A stretch of DNA of 64,000 bases from Galaxea fascicularis (lineage: Eukaryota; Cnidaria; Anthozoa; Scleractinia; Euphylliidae), in assembly GCA_948470475.1 (NCBI GenBank), contig OX419343.1, positions 6,377,633 through 6,441,632 of the forward strand, in the 5' to 3' direction. The position numbers and the translations under genes are program-made. Every line of letters starts with the position of its first letter. Position 1 is the stretch's first letter. Below are positions 48,272 through 63,200 of the stretch, in pieces. The notes beneath the pieces were generated by a model that saw only the letters and a list, made by a program, of their open reading frames with translations, was not told the origin of the DNA and did no database searches.

Positions 48272-51200
48272 GGTGATACTAAAACGATTAGACCCTTCGC
48301 CCTCAAGGGCCATGGGTGTAATTGTTAAATATAATATTGTTCCTGTTACTATCTAATTTAAGCGATTGGTCTGGTTATCTGGAACTCTGATTAAGACGGC
48401 TTCTGAAAGCCAGTGGTTAGACCAATCATTTTGTGTGATGCACTTTTTCCTGTGCTTTTCTTCTAGGTTTTTAAATCGCATTCTCTCCTTCATACTTGTC
48501 TGGTGGTTTGGACTCAATGATGTTGCTATCACCATCGGAGAATTTGGATTTTTATCAATAAAGGGTGTGAAAATACGTTGGAGTTTGAATGATCCGGGAT
48601 TGGTATGTAACCATAACGTGAAGAGTATTTTACTCACAATATAATGAATTGGTATTAATTTTGTGATAAAGACAGTATATATTGTTGTAGTCCCATTGCC
48701 AAAACAGGTCACTGGATTGAGATTTTTTCTGTAGCATGACAGCTGATGAGTTGGTGACCAGCTGTGAAATAGCTGCAGGTTCTTACTAGATGATGCAAGG
48801 CATTGTGAAGTGAGAATGGGCTCAGCTGACACCATCTTGGGACCAAGGATTGCCCTCCTCCTTTTATTCCTTTTGAACATTAATTTTTGTGGTTCAACAG
48901 GGTTGCCACGGTCACAAAATGAATATTGTTATGCTGGTTAGGCTCAATATATTCTGTCGCCGCTAGAATCCAATCATTTTCCCGAGTAGCGACTGGTTTC
49001 GAAGCGTATGTTGTGGAAAGTAGATAATTATTTGTGCTGATTGAAAATATGTCTGTCGCACTTGACCAGGTACTTTTGTCACTCCTATCTGTATTGTTTC
49101 AGCCGGAGGATTTTGTCGCATTTTTAAGTTGTTGTCGCAAGCGTGAAAAATAGCGTTAATGAACTGAAAGAGTACATCAACATTGAATTAGCAGAAATTT
49201 GGAATCGGTTGATAAAAGACCCTTACCTCGTTAGCAATGATTCTTGAACGAGGAAAACAGTACAGTAACAGTTGTAGTTCATAAGGCAAATATATTTTTA
49301 AGCGAGCCGTTTGCGATACAAATCAGCAGAAATAAGATAAATAAACGACTTGTTGCTTCAATATTTCCGCATATTAAAGCCGAAGACAAAGGGGAAAAAA
49401 ATCGTTCGACATCCGTTTTAAATCACGTGAAATCATAACATTTAAAGCCCAAGTGAAGGTTATGTAATTTAGGGAAATCCTGAATGGGAGGGAGTAACAT
49501 AATCCTTTCACACAAGTTTGTTTACATTCCATGTAGTGTGTGAGGCTGAATAATTTGTTTTCAAACGCAGGCATGGTGCTTGCAACGTCATTTTCGACAA
49601 AACTTTGAATTAAAAGAAAAATGTTTTATTAAGATTTTACAGTCTTTCCTGTAAAACCGTGAACACCAGAAATATCTATGGAATGTTATTGTGTTTCAAG
49701 TAAAAAGCCAATCATGCATGAGAAAACTAAACCACAAACAGTAACGGCAATTAGGTTGTGGTTTCATGTTGCTTCTGATTGGTCATGAAACAATGAACAT
49801 TCCAGAAATTTTTCCTGGTGTTCACGGTTTTACGGGAAAGACTGTAAAGGTTCAAGCAGGTTTTCAGAGAAGGTGCAGTACAAGGCAGTTTACCACGGGC
49901 TAACGCCGTCAGAAATAAATGCCGCAAAGTGAAATTATGCAAATTTCGAAAAAATCGGCAACGTATATCAAATTTTCACTGCCAGTTGATGCGACGCCAA
50001 TCTGTTGCGAAAAAAGACTGAATTACATTTCACGGCTACAAAAAAATCGAAAACGCATTCTTTTTACTCTTCTTATAGGCAGTCGTAGTTATCTTCCAAA
50101 ATTACAGAGAAGAAAGTGTTAAACTGGGATGGAGTAACGCGTTTCTTTTTCAGCATTTTTCTCTCAATAGTCTTGGAATTGAACTTTTTAAGTAACTGCT
50201 GTTTTGTCTAAATTATGAAGCGGAATTGAATTGACGGTATGAAATCTGTAATAATTTTTCATATCGCAAATTCTGCGATAGGCATCCTTGAGGTTAGCGA
50301 CGTACCTTTTGGTTATGTGTTGGCCACAGTATCCACCAAATTTTTTCGGGAAAAAAGGTAAAGATCAAAGTTGGGTATTTTGCGTTATAAAATAGCTTAT
50401 ATTTTGGTTTCCACAAGGAATGATAAAATTTCCAGGAGGTGCAGGACAAAAATGGAATTTCCAGAGGGGAGGGGGGGTCCTTTTTGTGAACCGATTTTGG
50501 AAAATCCAGAGGGGATGGGGGGTTATAGGAAAAATCCCTTCCTTGGGGGGGTATGGATATTTTCTGGAACTACACAATTAACAAAGGATTGAAAATTCAA
50601 ACTATGTTGGTGCAAATTCAAAGAATTTTGACAGACCTTGTAGTACAGTGTAATAATTTCTTTTCACTGTTTGTTTTGACAGACTATTGAAGAAGTGGGA
50701 TTAAAGAAAATTGAATGGAACTTTGAAAAGATTAGGTAAGGTGACGGTAGGTTGTTGTAACCACATGTAGGAAACATTTTAATTAACTCATGTATTTTGT
50801 ATAAGGTTTTACTGGCATCTTTTAATTTTCTTTTCTTATGCAGCGACATAACAATATTGTTTGATATAAGGAAGTTACAGAGAGAGCTTTTTACTCATTC
50901 AAAGGTAAAGTGTTTTCAAATTGGAGCTTTATTTTTATACAACTTTTGGATGTGTATAGTATTTGTTTGCTTGTTTGATTATTTGTTTTTGTTTTCTTGA
51001 ATATTTTCTAATGTTTGCTCAATTGAATAAATATCTTGTTGTTAGGAAACAATAACAGACATTTACACCTCATGTACTCTTCACTGGAAAATGGTAGGTT
51101 CTAGTTTTCACCAAAAGATTTTATATTTCATTTAAAACAGAGTCATTCCTGTAATAAAATTATTAATTTTTTTTTATTAACATGGGATTGGAGCTTTTTG

Positions 51201-54200
51201 GTATTGTATTATTTTGTAATCTCATGCCGAAATTTAATTCTAAGCTTAAACTCCTTATAGATTATTTTATTTAGTCTTAAATGAATTGTCTGATTCAGTG
51301 TTATGTTTTAGTCCAGAATTTAATTTAATTAAAAAAATTGTTTGTGATTGGTAAAAGTTGCCATGCTTACATGCAGTTTACAAGAACAGCGAAGTAAGCT
51401 GTTCATTGCATTTGGTTATTAATGCAAGCAGTTCATATTGTCTTACATGTTGTGTTACTACTCAAAAACAAAGACCTTGCTTAAAATGGACAAAATTATT
51501 TTGTTTTGAGTCATTATTGTGTGTCACCAATGACCAGAAGCATATGCAGATCCCATTATCATGCAGTGGTCACTCAAGCAAAGTTCAGATGCCTTTTCAC
51601 AAACAAAATTAAAATGCCTTGCATAATTTTTTTTCCTTTTAATTTAGAAACATCTGCAGGTTGCTCTGAGGTTTAATACAGTGGTCACTCAAGCAAAGTT
51701 CAGATGCCTTTTCAGAAACAATTATATTAAAATGCCTGGCATGATTTTTTTATTCTTTTAATTTAGGTAACTTTCTCCTAAACATCTGCAAGTTGCTAGG
51801 AGGTTATACAGTACATAATGTTTATGACTCTGCTTGAAAAGTTGGGCATGTGAGCTGATTAGAGCTGAGCTGATAATCTACTCAACAAGAATCCACTAAT
51901 TCACTTGAAATCATCCTTTCTTGTATGCTGTACAATACATTGATTCTTTTTGTCTTAATTTGCAGCATTCTCCAGGTGATCTGCTCAGTAGTGACCTTCA
52001 TAATTCCAGTGATTCCATCCCTCCGTCTTTCACTTTGCTTCGTGCTACAGATGTGCAAATAGGATCCCATCTGGATATCGAGAGAGGAGGCTCTTATGTT
52101 GCCCTGCTTGAGGTAATTGCCGTATCATTCTGTTAATGGATTGAAAGAGAATGGAGGGGGCATGGGGCAGCTACTGTAGGCAAAATGAAAAGTGTACGTA
52201 GATGAGGGAAAAAAGTGAGATTAATTTTATCTATACTGGTAGTGCACTGTACAGCTGTATTGTTGAAGGGTAAAGGAAAAGGAAGTTATTCATTTATTTT
52301 ATAGCAAATGTAAATTTGTCTCCTTTGATACTGGTAAATTTTTTTTCATGGAACTAAACACAAGATTTCTAAGTTGCTTTTAATGGATTTGTATCACTAG
52401 GCTTCTGCCATAGATGGGCTGTTGATTCCATCGAACAAAGTCAAGTCATTGTACGTAAAAGCCAGAGATGTGACATACTGTTGTGGGCCATATGATCCTA
52501 GACTGCACCAAGCCAGGCAAGAAAAGGTGCCTTGTAGAACAGAACAGCATGTCTGTCTTATGTTGATTTTTAGGTTGGCTTTCTAAGGAGACTGTGACCA
52601 AACTCCAAGGGAAGATGCTGCAAAGTCATACGTCACATGCAAGAAATGTTGGTAGTGCAATGGTTTCTTTTCAGTTGTCCTTTTGTCCATTGCCAAGCAA
52701 CTAGCATGTCTACTTATATGTGATTAATACAGTAAGCCTTGGTGGGCAACTCAGCGGTTGCTTATGGGAGGTGGTCGTTTATGAGAAAAATCAACAAAAT
52801 AAATCAAAAACTGAATTGATTAACCATTTACATAAAGATATTACCTTTTAAGGTAAAATTAGGCTCAGGGAAGAGATTGAAAACACTGGCATAATTATTT
52901 CACATCAAATAACACCTGGAAAATCTTATACTACTGTTGAAACTTTGTATAAGATTTTGATCACTGAACCAATTCCTGTGTACCAACTGATTTAACCATA
53001 GCCATATTTTTGTATATAAACTGTTATTATCTGTCAGCACTCCAGGTCAGCACTATTAAAAATTGAACTTTTGTGACATTTGAGTAATGATCATGTTGGG
53101 TGGTCACTTACTGGAAGCAGAAAACAAAAGAATATGTCGAATTTCTGCCCTAAAGAGCGGTCATGGTTGCTTAAGAAATTTGAGTAGTGGACGCTTACAA
53201 GAGAGTTTTTGAAACAGTGTTTTACAAATAAAACATGGTTATTTACACAGTGGTGAGAGAGTTGACTTTATATGTTTCTTTCTCACAGATCCTAGAGATG
53301 CCCCTGCTGGATTTCCTATCCACATTCTATGTAGATGGTCCTTCTCGCATAACAATATGCTATCAAGGAATGGAAATTTTCATCTGCCCTACGAAAGTGA
53401 ATTTTTCACTGATATTTGTAAATCACTTGCTGAGTCAGCTGGCCATCCCTGGTAAGAACACATAAGATATTGTACATAAAAAGTGCTCAGTCCGTTCATA
53501 ATTATGACCTGATTCAGGACAACATACACTGTACATGCATGTACAGAGTCAATACCTCTCACTAACTGAGAATGAGCCCCTAAGTTATGGGTCAAGTTTT
53601 TTCCCAACTAGTAAACCAGGGTCATTTTACTCTCCACATACTTTCTGTGGCTAGTACTACAGTTTCATGAGACGACTCAAGCAGTAGCTACTTCAAAACA
53701 ATCATCTTGACTGTCTTGCTTGTTCAAATAATATTTTTGCTTCCAAAACCATTTCTCAGCCAACTGTGACGCAGTACCTGTGCTACAATTTAATAGCATT
53801 TTTTACAATTAGATATCTCAGAAATGAGTCATGAGTAATGGTTAAAGTAGGTCTTGTCTCTTTTACAGGTGTATTTGGTTTTTCAGATACACAGTCTGAC
53901 TCACCTGTTAGTAAGGCAATAAAGTTCAACATGGAAAAGTCATTAGAGGTGAGTGATAAAAAACTCATTAGATGTACATGGATGTACAATGTGTAGAATC
54001 TTAGATTTTACTGTGAGTGAGCTGAATAATACATTGTATATCAGTTACTGAAATCATTTTGAATTAAGTGGTTGCTTAAATATCTTTAGGTAAAAGTTCT
54101 TGTTGTAAAGTGTTAACCCGTTAACCCCTAAGAGTGATCAATGTTTCATTTCTCCTTACAGTAATACTGCTCAATAAAACGTTAAGGTTGTGAGAAAAAA

Positions 54201-57200
54201 GGAAGTGATCAACAAGTGACAAAGGTCTTGATTGGTTAATTAAAATTAAAAAGGATGTTCTGTAAAATTTCTGGATTAATAGGCTGTCATTACTTAATTT
54301 CTTTTTTCAATATTTTGACCGGTCAGAAATGAGACGTGACTGAGCTGAAATTTCTTTGGCCGGTCAACATGACCAGCCACCGTCCGAAAATTATTTTGAG
54401 CCCTGTCATTATGTCCGTGTATTGGACCTGTATGGCAAAGTGCCAACATTCATGACCCAATTTCAAATCAAAATAGTTACGTGTACCAGAAAACATGCCT
54501 CATAGGGTGTGTACAGTTGTACCTTATTCCGGGATTCCTTCTCTCACGCCCCCCACCCCACCATTCCTCAGTCCTTCCCCACCCACCCCCTCTTTGACCA
54601 CAGTGTGGCACCGATGTCCAATTAAATACTTCAGTTGGTTTTTTTCTCCTTTATTTCTAGCTGAGTATCAAGGCGGACAGTTTAAAGGCCACAGTTTCTT
54701 TACAAGATGGTGAAGAAGTTATTAACTTAATTGCATCCTTTAGTGCCTGTATCCACAAGAGAAACACAAAAGTAAGTGTCAGTCTGATGCTTTGCACAAA
54801 AAATGTTATTTAACGCGCCTATGACGCACCCACTTAATACACCTTTTCCTCTCTAACTCTAGCATCTCAGTCACTCGAATAAAAACGATAATGGAGCTAT
54901 TTTCTTTTGAGAACCAAAGAAATCACTTTGACAAATCACAGCGTTATGTCAAAGTACAAGAAACCAATCACAATTGGAAGAAAACTTTTGCAGCTGATTC
55001 CAAGCGCGGGAAAACGCGTACGAGCAAACCTGCTTCTCATTGGTTGAGAAGCTGGCACAGGTGTAATGTACACCAATCACAGAACAGCGCATAGAAAAAC
55101 CAACGCAAACAATTGTTTGCATTGGTTTTTTTATTATTACGTTTGTCACGCGATTGAAAACTACTTTAACCCATTTAACTCCCAGAACGGATTAGCATGT
55201 AACTTCTCCTGATGATATCAATACATTGTCCAGTAGACAGGTGATGAGAATAGACAAACTTATCAGCCAGAGGGTGTTACACTGTACCTTGATATAACAC
55301 CAAATTCTCTCAACTAATGTACAAGGAACAGAATAGCAGCCAGCAGAAAGGAGAACTGATAACCAGATCTAGGGAGTTAAAGGGTTAAATAAACCGAACG
55401 CTGATAAACACCCTTTTCAAATGAAATAGAATACATGTACCTTTTTCTTCCTACTGAAATCTGGAGAACTGACAGTTGCTGAATTTCAAAGAAAATTGCT
55501 TTTCAGAGCCAGTACACTGCTTCAGTAGGGATCCAGGCGTTTGTTCCCAGCAGACAACAGACAAAAGATCCCTGTGTCATTGTTGGTAATGAGCTGATTT
55601 CTGCTCCGTGGGAATGTACATTTGCCGTAAGTAACAGTATCGAAGCCTTTAGTGCTATCCTCTACATGACTATAATAATTGAAGCAGCAGGAGTGATTTT
55701 ATTATCGTAATTTAAGCACTTTTTTTTTTATTCTGTGGACACAGTTCTGTGTACCTAAAAATGCCAAGAACAACAACACTACATTGTAATTGTTTTATTT
55801 TAATAGGGTGTATAATTACAGTCAAAGACTGTAATCTCCCTTATGCCCTTCCCCCTCCCCCTCCCCCTCCCCCTTTCCCTCCCTCCAGATTTTACTGTGG
55901 AAGACCAGACCACAAACCCGGGGACTACGACCCTAATCTTTGCAATTAGGAAGAGGCAAAGTCAACTACCGTGATCAAACGGCATAGAGCAGCCCAATGT
56001 TGTTTTGTGTGTGGACCGTAGTGGTAATGATGATGATGACAATGGTGGTGATGATTTTGACGAAGAGGAGGAAGGTTAAGATGGTGATGGTGATAAAGGT
56101 AGTGATGGCTGTGTTGAATCTCAGCGTTTTAAACCACATTTGTCAAAGCAAATGAGAGCCAATTTTGCTACGTAGCTGAGTGTCGTTATAGGTAGTGTAT
56201 GAGAATTCACCTTTTTTAAACTTTGTTCCTGTTCCTCAGGGAAGCAACTGGGAAGGTCATTCCACGGTCACTCGAATCTCTTCCGATCAGCACTTTTCAT
56301 TGATACTAAGACCTGAGTGTATTCCAGTATTTGAAGAAACGCGAGAGGTAAGTTTTCCGCGGCTGGAACTATTCAGTCTTTAAGCGCTCTGGAGCTTAAA
56401 ATTTACATGTTTCCTAAATACGAGCCTACTATGCAAAATAGAACTGCGTGTAAAAGCTCGTGTCATTTTCAAGCGCGTATAATGCTCGAGTAACGCGCGC
56501 GTACCGTGTAATTCCACCTACAGATGTATTGCTCGCTCTTTACGCGCCTGCAAGCGCTGCTTTTTGTGCGGCAGGATGCCTTTAGTTGAATAGCCTCACT
56601 TGATTTCCAGGACTACATGTGCCTACTGGATCTCACACAAGTGAACGATTTCTTGACGCAGTTAAAGAAAAGACTGCATCGACAGTCTGGGACACCAAAG
56701 GAGGTAAACAACATTATGTAGATAGATCGACAGATGAAATTGGTTAGGGAATATGCTGGATTTAGCAACAAACAACAACAACAACAATTTATTTATTTGC
56801 AGAAAACTTCAATAATAATAGTTTGTCCCGCAGATAGCCACAAAGCTAATCGAGGCGGAACAAGACCAACACTCTAAAAACACACCTAACAGAAATGACA
56901 AGAAAAATAAATGATAAGTACAAACACTAAAATAGAAAAAAAAAACTAAAATAGAATTGAAGTAGCAAACATTAGGGTACGGTACAAACAGCGATTGCCA
57001 GAAATCTCTTACAAGAGATTTGAACCGGAAAACAAAACTCAAAACATACAACCAAACGTTTGCCTACAACAAAAACGAATGCTACGCAAGTTAAATGAAG
57101 GTTAAATGAACAGCGTTACTTTCTCACAACATCAGGAAATCATAATAAACTCATGTTTAGTGTAACTACGCTTATGTGTGATGAAACTTCAACCAGCCCA

Positions 57201-60200
57201 TGGACGCAGTCACTACGTCGTTAAGGTGATATTCTTTCTACTTGAACAAACTTTTACCATTACAAAAACGTTTTTATTTTTTTTGTTTTTCTCTACTAAG
57301 CTTCCATTGTATACATTAAGTAGTGTTTCTTTCAAAGTTTTTTTCCAATCACATCCTTAACTTGAACTGCCAAGTATTTTGTGCATAATACTGAGCAACA
57401 ATTATTGGTTATTGTTTTTCTTTCTGTTGTTTTTCCGTTAGATATTTGTAAGCTGCCAGGGGATCAGACTTGCTTTGGAAATGAATGTCTACGAAGAAGT
57501 GTTGAACGCGAGTTTGGAAGACATTAAGGTATACGCTCGAGTGTAACTGCGAAAATAGAGAGCGAAACACTTTTGCATCGCTACTGAACCAATTTTGTAA
57601 ACCGGTTACGCGCTGCTCTCCTTTCGAGAAATAATAGTTTCGAAAGAGTCATTTTAACCATTGTGAACTTTGAGGCTTACACCACGGTTCTATTAAATTA
57701 TACCGCTTGGCTTGGTCATCGGATTCACCTTATTTACTCTGATCTCTTGCGTGATTTTTCAGGCCGAATTCAACCGAGATCAGCATCATGTAACAATGGA
57801 GTTAAAAGTGAAAGAACTCGAGGTAAGTGGTAAAAATTCCGCTAAGAGGATAGCGTTTTATACGAGTGTACCCGGTTGAATCACTGCAAGAGACAAGACA
57901 TTTTTGCAGAAGTCCATGAAAGCGCGTTAGAGTTTGCAAGGGGCGTGGGAGTTAAAAAATGTGCGGGGTTGTGGGGTGGGGTGGGGGGGCATGGGGTGAT
58001 TGTTGACGTTGTGGAAGGAATTACGAGGGTCAAAGACTTGATGGTAATAAAGATTTGCAAGAACCCAGGAGTGGTTTTGCAAGCAAAAGCATTTTTAGAG
58101 ACGAGTGGCAAGGGGCTCATAAACACTTATATAACGGTGGGATTCATAAAAGTAACCATGTATTGTTCACATTGTTGTTTGCCAATGTTCATTGATAATA
58201 ATAATCATTTAATATTTATTCAGGGTAACCACTTCAGTTATTAAACTGGCACAAAGATGGCCAAAGTGTTAGAAAGTTTAAAATCCCAAAGTGTTAAAAG
58301 TGGTATAACTACCAAATCAATTTAAATTAAACAGCCCGTGGGCGTTGTTTTCTGTTCTAGGCTGGCCAGGGCTCGAAATTAACGGTAACCCGTTAACCAA
58401 CGGTTTGTAATTTTCAACGTTTGGTTACTAAAAATGTGTTCAACTAACCCGACATGGTTAAGAAAAATTTTCTTACACATATAAATTATGTTATGGAACG
58501 GTTTATGTATTGTTATGAGATAGGTGCTTAATTGTCAACGCTTTTTAAGGTCACCAGTGCAATGTCAACTACTTTTTAATTTGTTCTAGTCGTTATAATA
58601 AAATTTTCAATATTTTCAATATTGAAAGTTGTGAGCTTGGATACCAAACTTTATAATTTGGTTAGCAAAAAAGATGTCTACTAACCAGAAGGGTTAGTGA
58701 TCCAAAAATTAAATTCGAGCCCTGCTGGCTGAAGAAACGTTTGGAGAAATCAGTCAAAACTTCGTTGCTCATTGAATTACTTTTCATTTTTTCCATAACA
58801 TGGCTCAAACATTTTTTTTTGCAGATAGAGGACTGCACCAACAAAATAATCGCATTTCAGCAACAGCCTCCGGGTGAAACAACTTCCCGGTCGTTCCTGC
58901 GATTTTCACTCATGCAGGACTCAAATAGTGAAGAAGAAAGAATTGCGGTGAAGGTACTTATCAAGTAATGATATCAGTTATTCAGTAGGAACAGTTTTTC
59001 ATCAGATATCCAGACTCTAGGCGCAGCTGCACTTTTTCAACCGGCTTTACTGTGTTCTCAGTGGTATGTGTGATGAACCCGCTCTGTTTAAGTGTGGAAA
59101 GTAAATTGAGCTGGCTTTGGTTTTGTATTGTTTCGCTCTGTGATTGGTCAGCAAAGCTCGCACCACTTTTTCAACCAATGAGAAGCAAAAGCAAAGCTCC
59201 AATCGCGAGTCGCACTCGCGCATTTTCCCGCGTTTGACGCCAGTTACATGCACAGTACTTGCGTCGCAATGTTATTGGTTCATTGGGCTGTTTGCATCTG
59301 CTGTGATTAGTCAGCGTAATTGGTTTGGTCTTGGTTATAGTATCTGGTTGGTTCTCGTCGTTGCCCCGGGTATTTTTTCCCTGGGTACTCTGGTTTCCCC
59401 CTCTCCTCAAAAAACAAATTCCAGCTCTATCTGTATATTCCAAAATCCCCCTGGCGATGTTCAAGCCTGTCGGGTTAAATTGAAAACTCCCTCCATAATA
59501 CAAAATTACTGCATGGTCACGCGCGGCGTAGCTTGATTGTAATACTCGTACAAGTAAACACTTCAAGCATTTTACTATGAGCAATAAGTAAGCAATAGCT
59601 AAGTTGTAGCCTTTATTGACAATCGATAAGAAACACATTGATTCGAAGTTAACCCCCCCCCCCCCCCCCGATCTGTTTAAGGCTTCAGTATTGTCGAAAA
59701 ATTGTTCTGTTTTTGCCGTTTGTTAGAGACTTCACACAGAACTTACCGACTCAATAGTTAACATCCAAGAGACTCTCTTACTGAAGCTGCTGCAGTTCGC
59801 TGGCATTACAGACAAATCTCAGTTTTGGGGTGAGAAAAAGGCAGAAGAACCACAAGATTCCAGCGACAACCTGCCCGCTTTCTTGACCTCATCGCGATAT
59901 TACTTCGAGAAACTTCAAGTGGATCCCTTCGAAGTTGTGATCACTTGTTCTCCCGCGGGAAAGCTGGCCGATGAACTACTGTGTTTGAAAACAACTCTTG
60001 AGATTCCCGCGGGCTTTCCTCCGGTGATGGAAAACGCTAATGTTCAATTTGGTAATTTGAACAGTTCCTTGTTCAACTTTTGTGCTGTTTGGAGAATGTT
60101 GCTCGTTTGTGCAAAGTAACACATTGATGAAAGATTGCATGTTGGCCTTCTGTTTCTCAGAAAGTGACTTCCTGGCGGCCATGTTGTGGTCAAGAATAAT

Positions 60201-63200
60201 ATCCCGTCTCTCCGCTGGGATCTAAACTTTATTTGTCTGCAAATTCTGCGAAAAAAATTTATTTTATTCACCACCAACATGGCCGCCTTGTAACGCAGTT
60301 GAAACCAAGAATAGCATAAAATTATATTAAGACTTCGCGCTTCCACGCAAAAATCGTTTCTAGAGCGAGGGTCCTCGCGTGGTACATCCACATCACTTCA
60401 ATAGGCCATTTCCGAGTTCATGTCTGCCTCCTCTTCAAAGCGAGTCTAAGTGCGAAGTTTTTGTGATGGTAATTAGTTCTACTTTACATATGAATGAAAA
60501 TTAATTTTCATAACAAAAACTTCGCACTTAGACTCGCTTTGAAGAGGAGGCAGACATGAACTCGGAAATGGCCTATTTGATGTTTTTCTTCTCGTTTGAG
60601 TGTCTCTCAAGGAGAAACTAAACAGAAGCTGTCTAAGTATTTAAGTGTTTTGATGAAACGTCGCTGTGCCAGTCGCGGGTAAGTGTCCTTCAAAAGCGTA
60701 TGCTGATAATGAAAGAAATCATTTATGGAACTTGTAATTCCTCTGTACGTTATTCATACTTCACTGCAAGTGTTTGGCTGACTACAGATTGGTCTCCTTT
60801 TCCTTGCTGTCTTTCAGGTGAGTTTTTGAGGACTGGAATCAGCTACAAGACGTTACTATCTCTCGGCAGAGATGCCAGGAGACATTACTTAAAGGTAAAA
60901 CGAAGAATTTGAAGAAAATTAAAACAACCGCGTCAGAGTATCATCTGATATTTAAATTGTTGCCCTGACTATAGAACGAGAGCTGGAACCATCTTGTAAA
61001 CCATGTTACCATGCCTTTCACATGCAAAAAGGTTATGTGGAAATTGTTCACTTCAACCACAGCACTCAGACTCAGATTACGTCATATTGAACAGCACATG
61101 AAACTTTGCTTTCGGAAAGTTGCGCTGCATATTTTGCAGGTGAATAGTCACCCCTCTGGAGTTTGTGCACCAACATTAGGACCACTTTGTCATGTTTGTG
61201 CAGCGTCACATTTTGGTTTCAGCGTTCGGCAGCCGATTCCCGAATTTTGGTTGCGCGGGAAATGAGGCGAGAACAAAAAATAATGAGAAGCGAGTGGGGA
61301 CGAAGGTTTTTTGCTTTCGCCCCAATCTCCGCGCAACCATCCGGAAAACGGCTTTCGCCCTCGCTTTCGAGCGCTGAAAATCCCACGGAAACGCTTGCTA
61401 CGCAAGTTAAAACTCCGATGATGTTTCGCTCTTGTTTTCAGGAAATCGGTCGTCAGTCAACGTCACTTCTTGGCTCCCTTCATCTGCTTGGTAACCTCTC
61501 CAGTTTGCAGGACGAAATTGCTGGAGGACTCGCCGACCTGAGGGAGACTGGTGACTACATGGGTTTTGTTAGGCACGTGAGAGGAGGCCTGGCCGAATCC
61601 TACAACAAGGTGCTTTTTCTACTGAAACTGGTCGGAACATTCGGTTCCCCTGTAACCATTAAAGCCGCCACCAACTTTTCGCTGATTTTTCAGACAGGAA
61701 ATAAAAATCAGAGGCCATGTAATACATTCCCCGGAAAAAAACAAAACAAAAAAACAACAAGACCAACAACAACAAAGGAAACCGAGCGAAGTGACAAATA
61801 ACAACAAAATTTCCAAGTGTCATGTTTCACACCTGCTGTTATTTTCAACACCAGTTACGAAATAACGTACGATATCCAACTTCCAATGGCAGCCCCCATT
61901 CTCGCTCTTTGCTCATTGTGATACCCTTTTGTTCTTCAGTTTGCAGATTCCTGGTCGGCAACCATCGCTCAATCGACCTCTAGAACCGAGAACGGTCCTT
62001 CTGTCTGGGATACGACGGACACGAGCGAAATCTCGCCGGCGATGAGGACTATGCGAGGTGTTGTGGGCAGTCTTACCAGTTTTATTCTCAGTCCTTCACG
62101 AGACACGAGTCAAGGAAAACTGCAGGTAGCTTGTCTATTATTCATGCATTCATGATGGTTTAGTGTTCTTTGCTCATCAGTTCTAATCTTCAGAGACAAT
62201 AAAAAAAATAAAACAATTGCCTGTTCTACAAAAGAGCTATAAATTTTATCCGTTGCATGAAGAGTGGAGACACAATCAAATTCTTCTTCTTCTACGAAGG
62301 CAAGATTTGCGCACATGCCCATACATTAATTAGACATGCATTTTGTGACTCAAACTCTATTCGTTGTGGAACAGTATGACACGGATGAATGTATAGTTAA
62401 TGTATGGGACTGTAAGGAAATCTTTCCAAACGAAGTCCTTTTTGTTTTCTTTTCGACTTCTGAAATATTCGAGAATACTGAGGGAGAGAAATCAATGAGT
62501 GAATTATTTCCATAAAGTGCTGTTAAAGCGAAAGCACGTTGTGACCAAAGAACGCTTAAGTCCTCTTCGCTCTTTGTAACGTGGTGATAGAAACACCAAT
62601 GTGATATGCTTCATGGACATTAATTCGTGTTTACTTTGGTTTTGCATCTTTGCTTTGTGATTGGTTGTCAAAACTCACGCCCTTTTGTCAACCAATGAGA
62701 AGTAAAACCAAGACCATCGTGACTTGCTCGCGCGTATGTTCCCGCGCTTGGCGCCGACTTCATGTAATTGTCACGAATTGTTATTGGCTAGTGTGATTAC
62801 ATGTTAGGTTCTTGTCAGCTTAAAATACGTTAAATGTGATAATTAAAGATAATTATCATCTTGTTTTATTGCAGTCGTCCAGCTCGTCCGCAACCTCGCC
62901 TCCTGATAGTACGAGTGGGCAGTTGGCTTCAAGGAGACTATTGGCTTGTGCCTCTGAGGACCATGATTCATCAGGAAGCGAGGAGAGTAGCTTGTCTGGC
63001 GTTCAGGCCGCGGAAGGCTGGGAGATGGTCTCTCGTGATTTACATAGAAAACGAATAGGGCAGGAGTTTCTACAGAGACTTCAAGTGAGCTTGTACGGTG
63101 AAGAAAACAAGGATGAGAAGTAAGTAACCGGGCTCTCTGTCTTCTAATTTCGATTTTTGCATTACGTTCGCCGGCTCTGAAAACTCAAAACTGGAAACAA

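Noticed and set aside
48353..48880. 175-codon minus-strand frame
   Set aside because: It overlaps exon 2 of the lipid transfer gene in antisense, with no similarity and no supporting splice sites.
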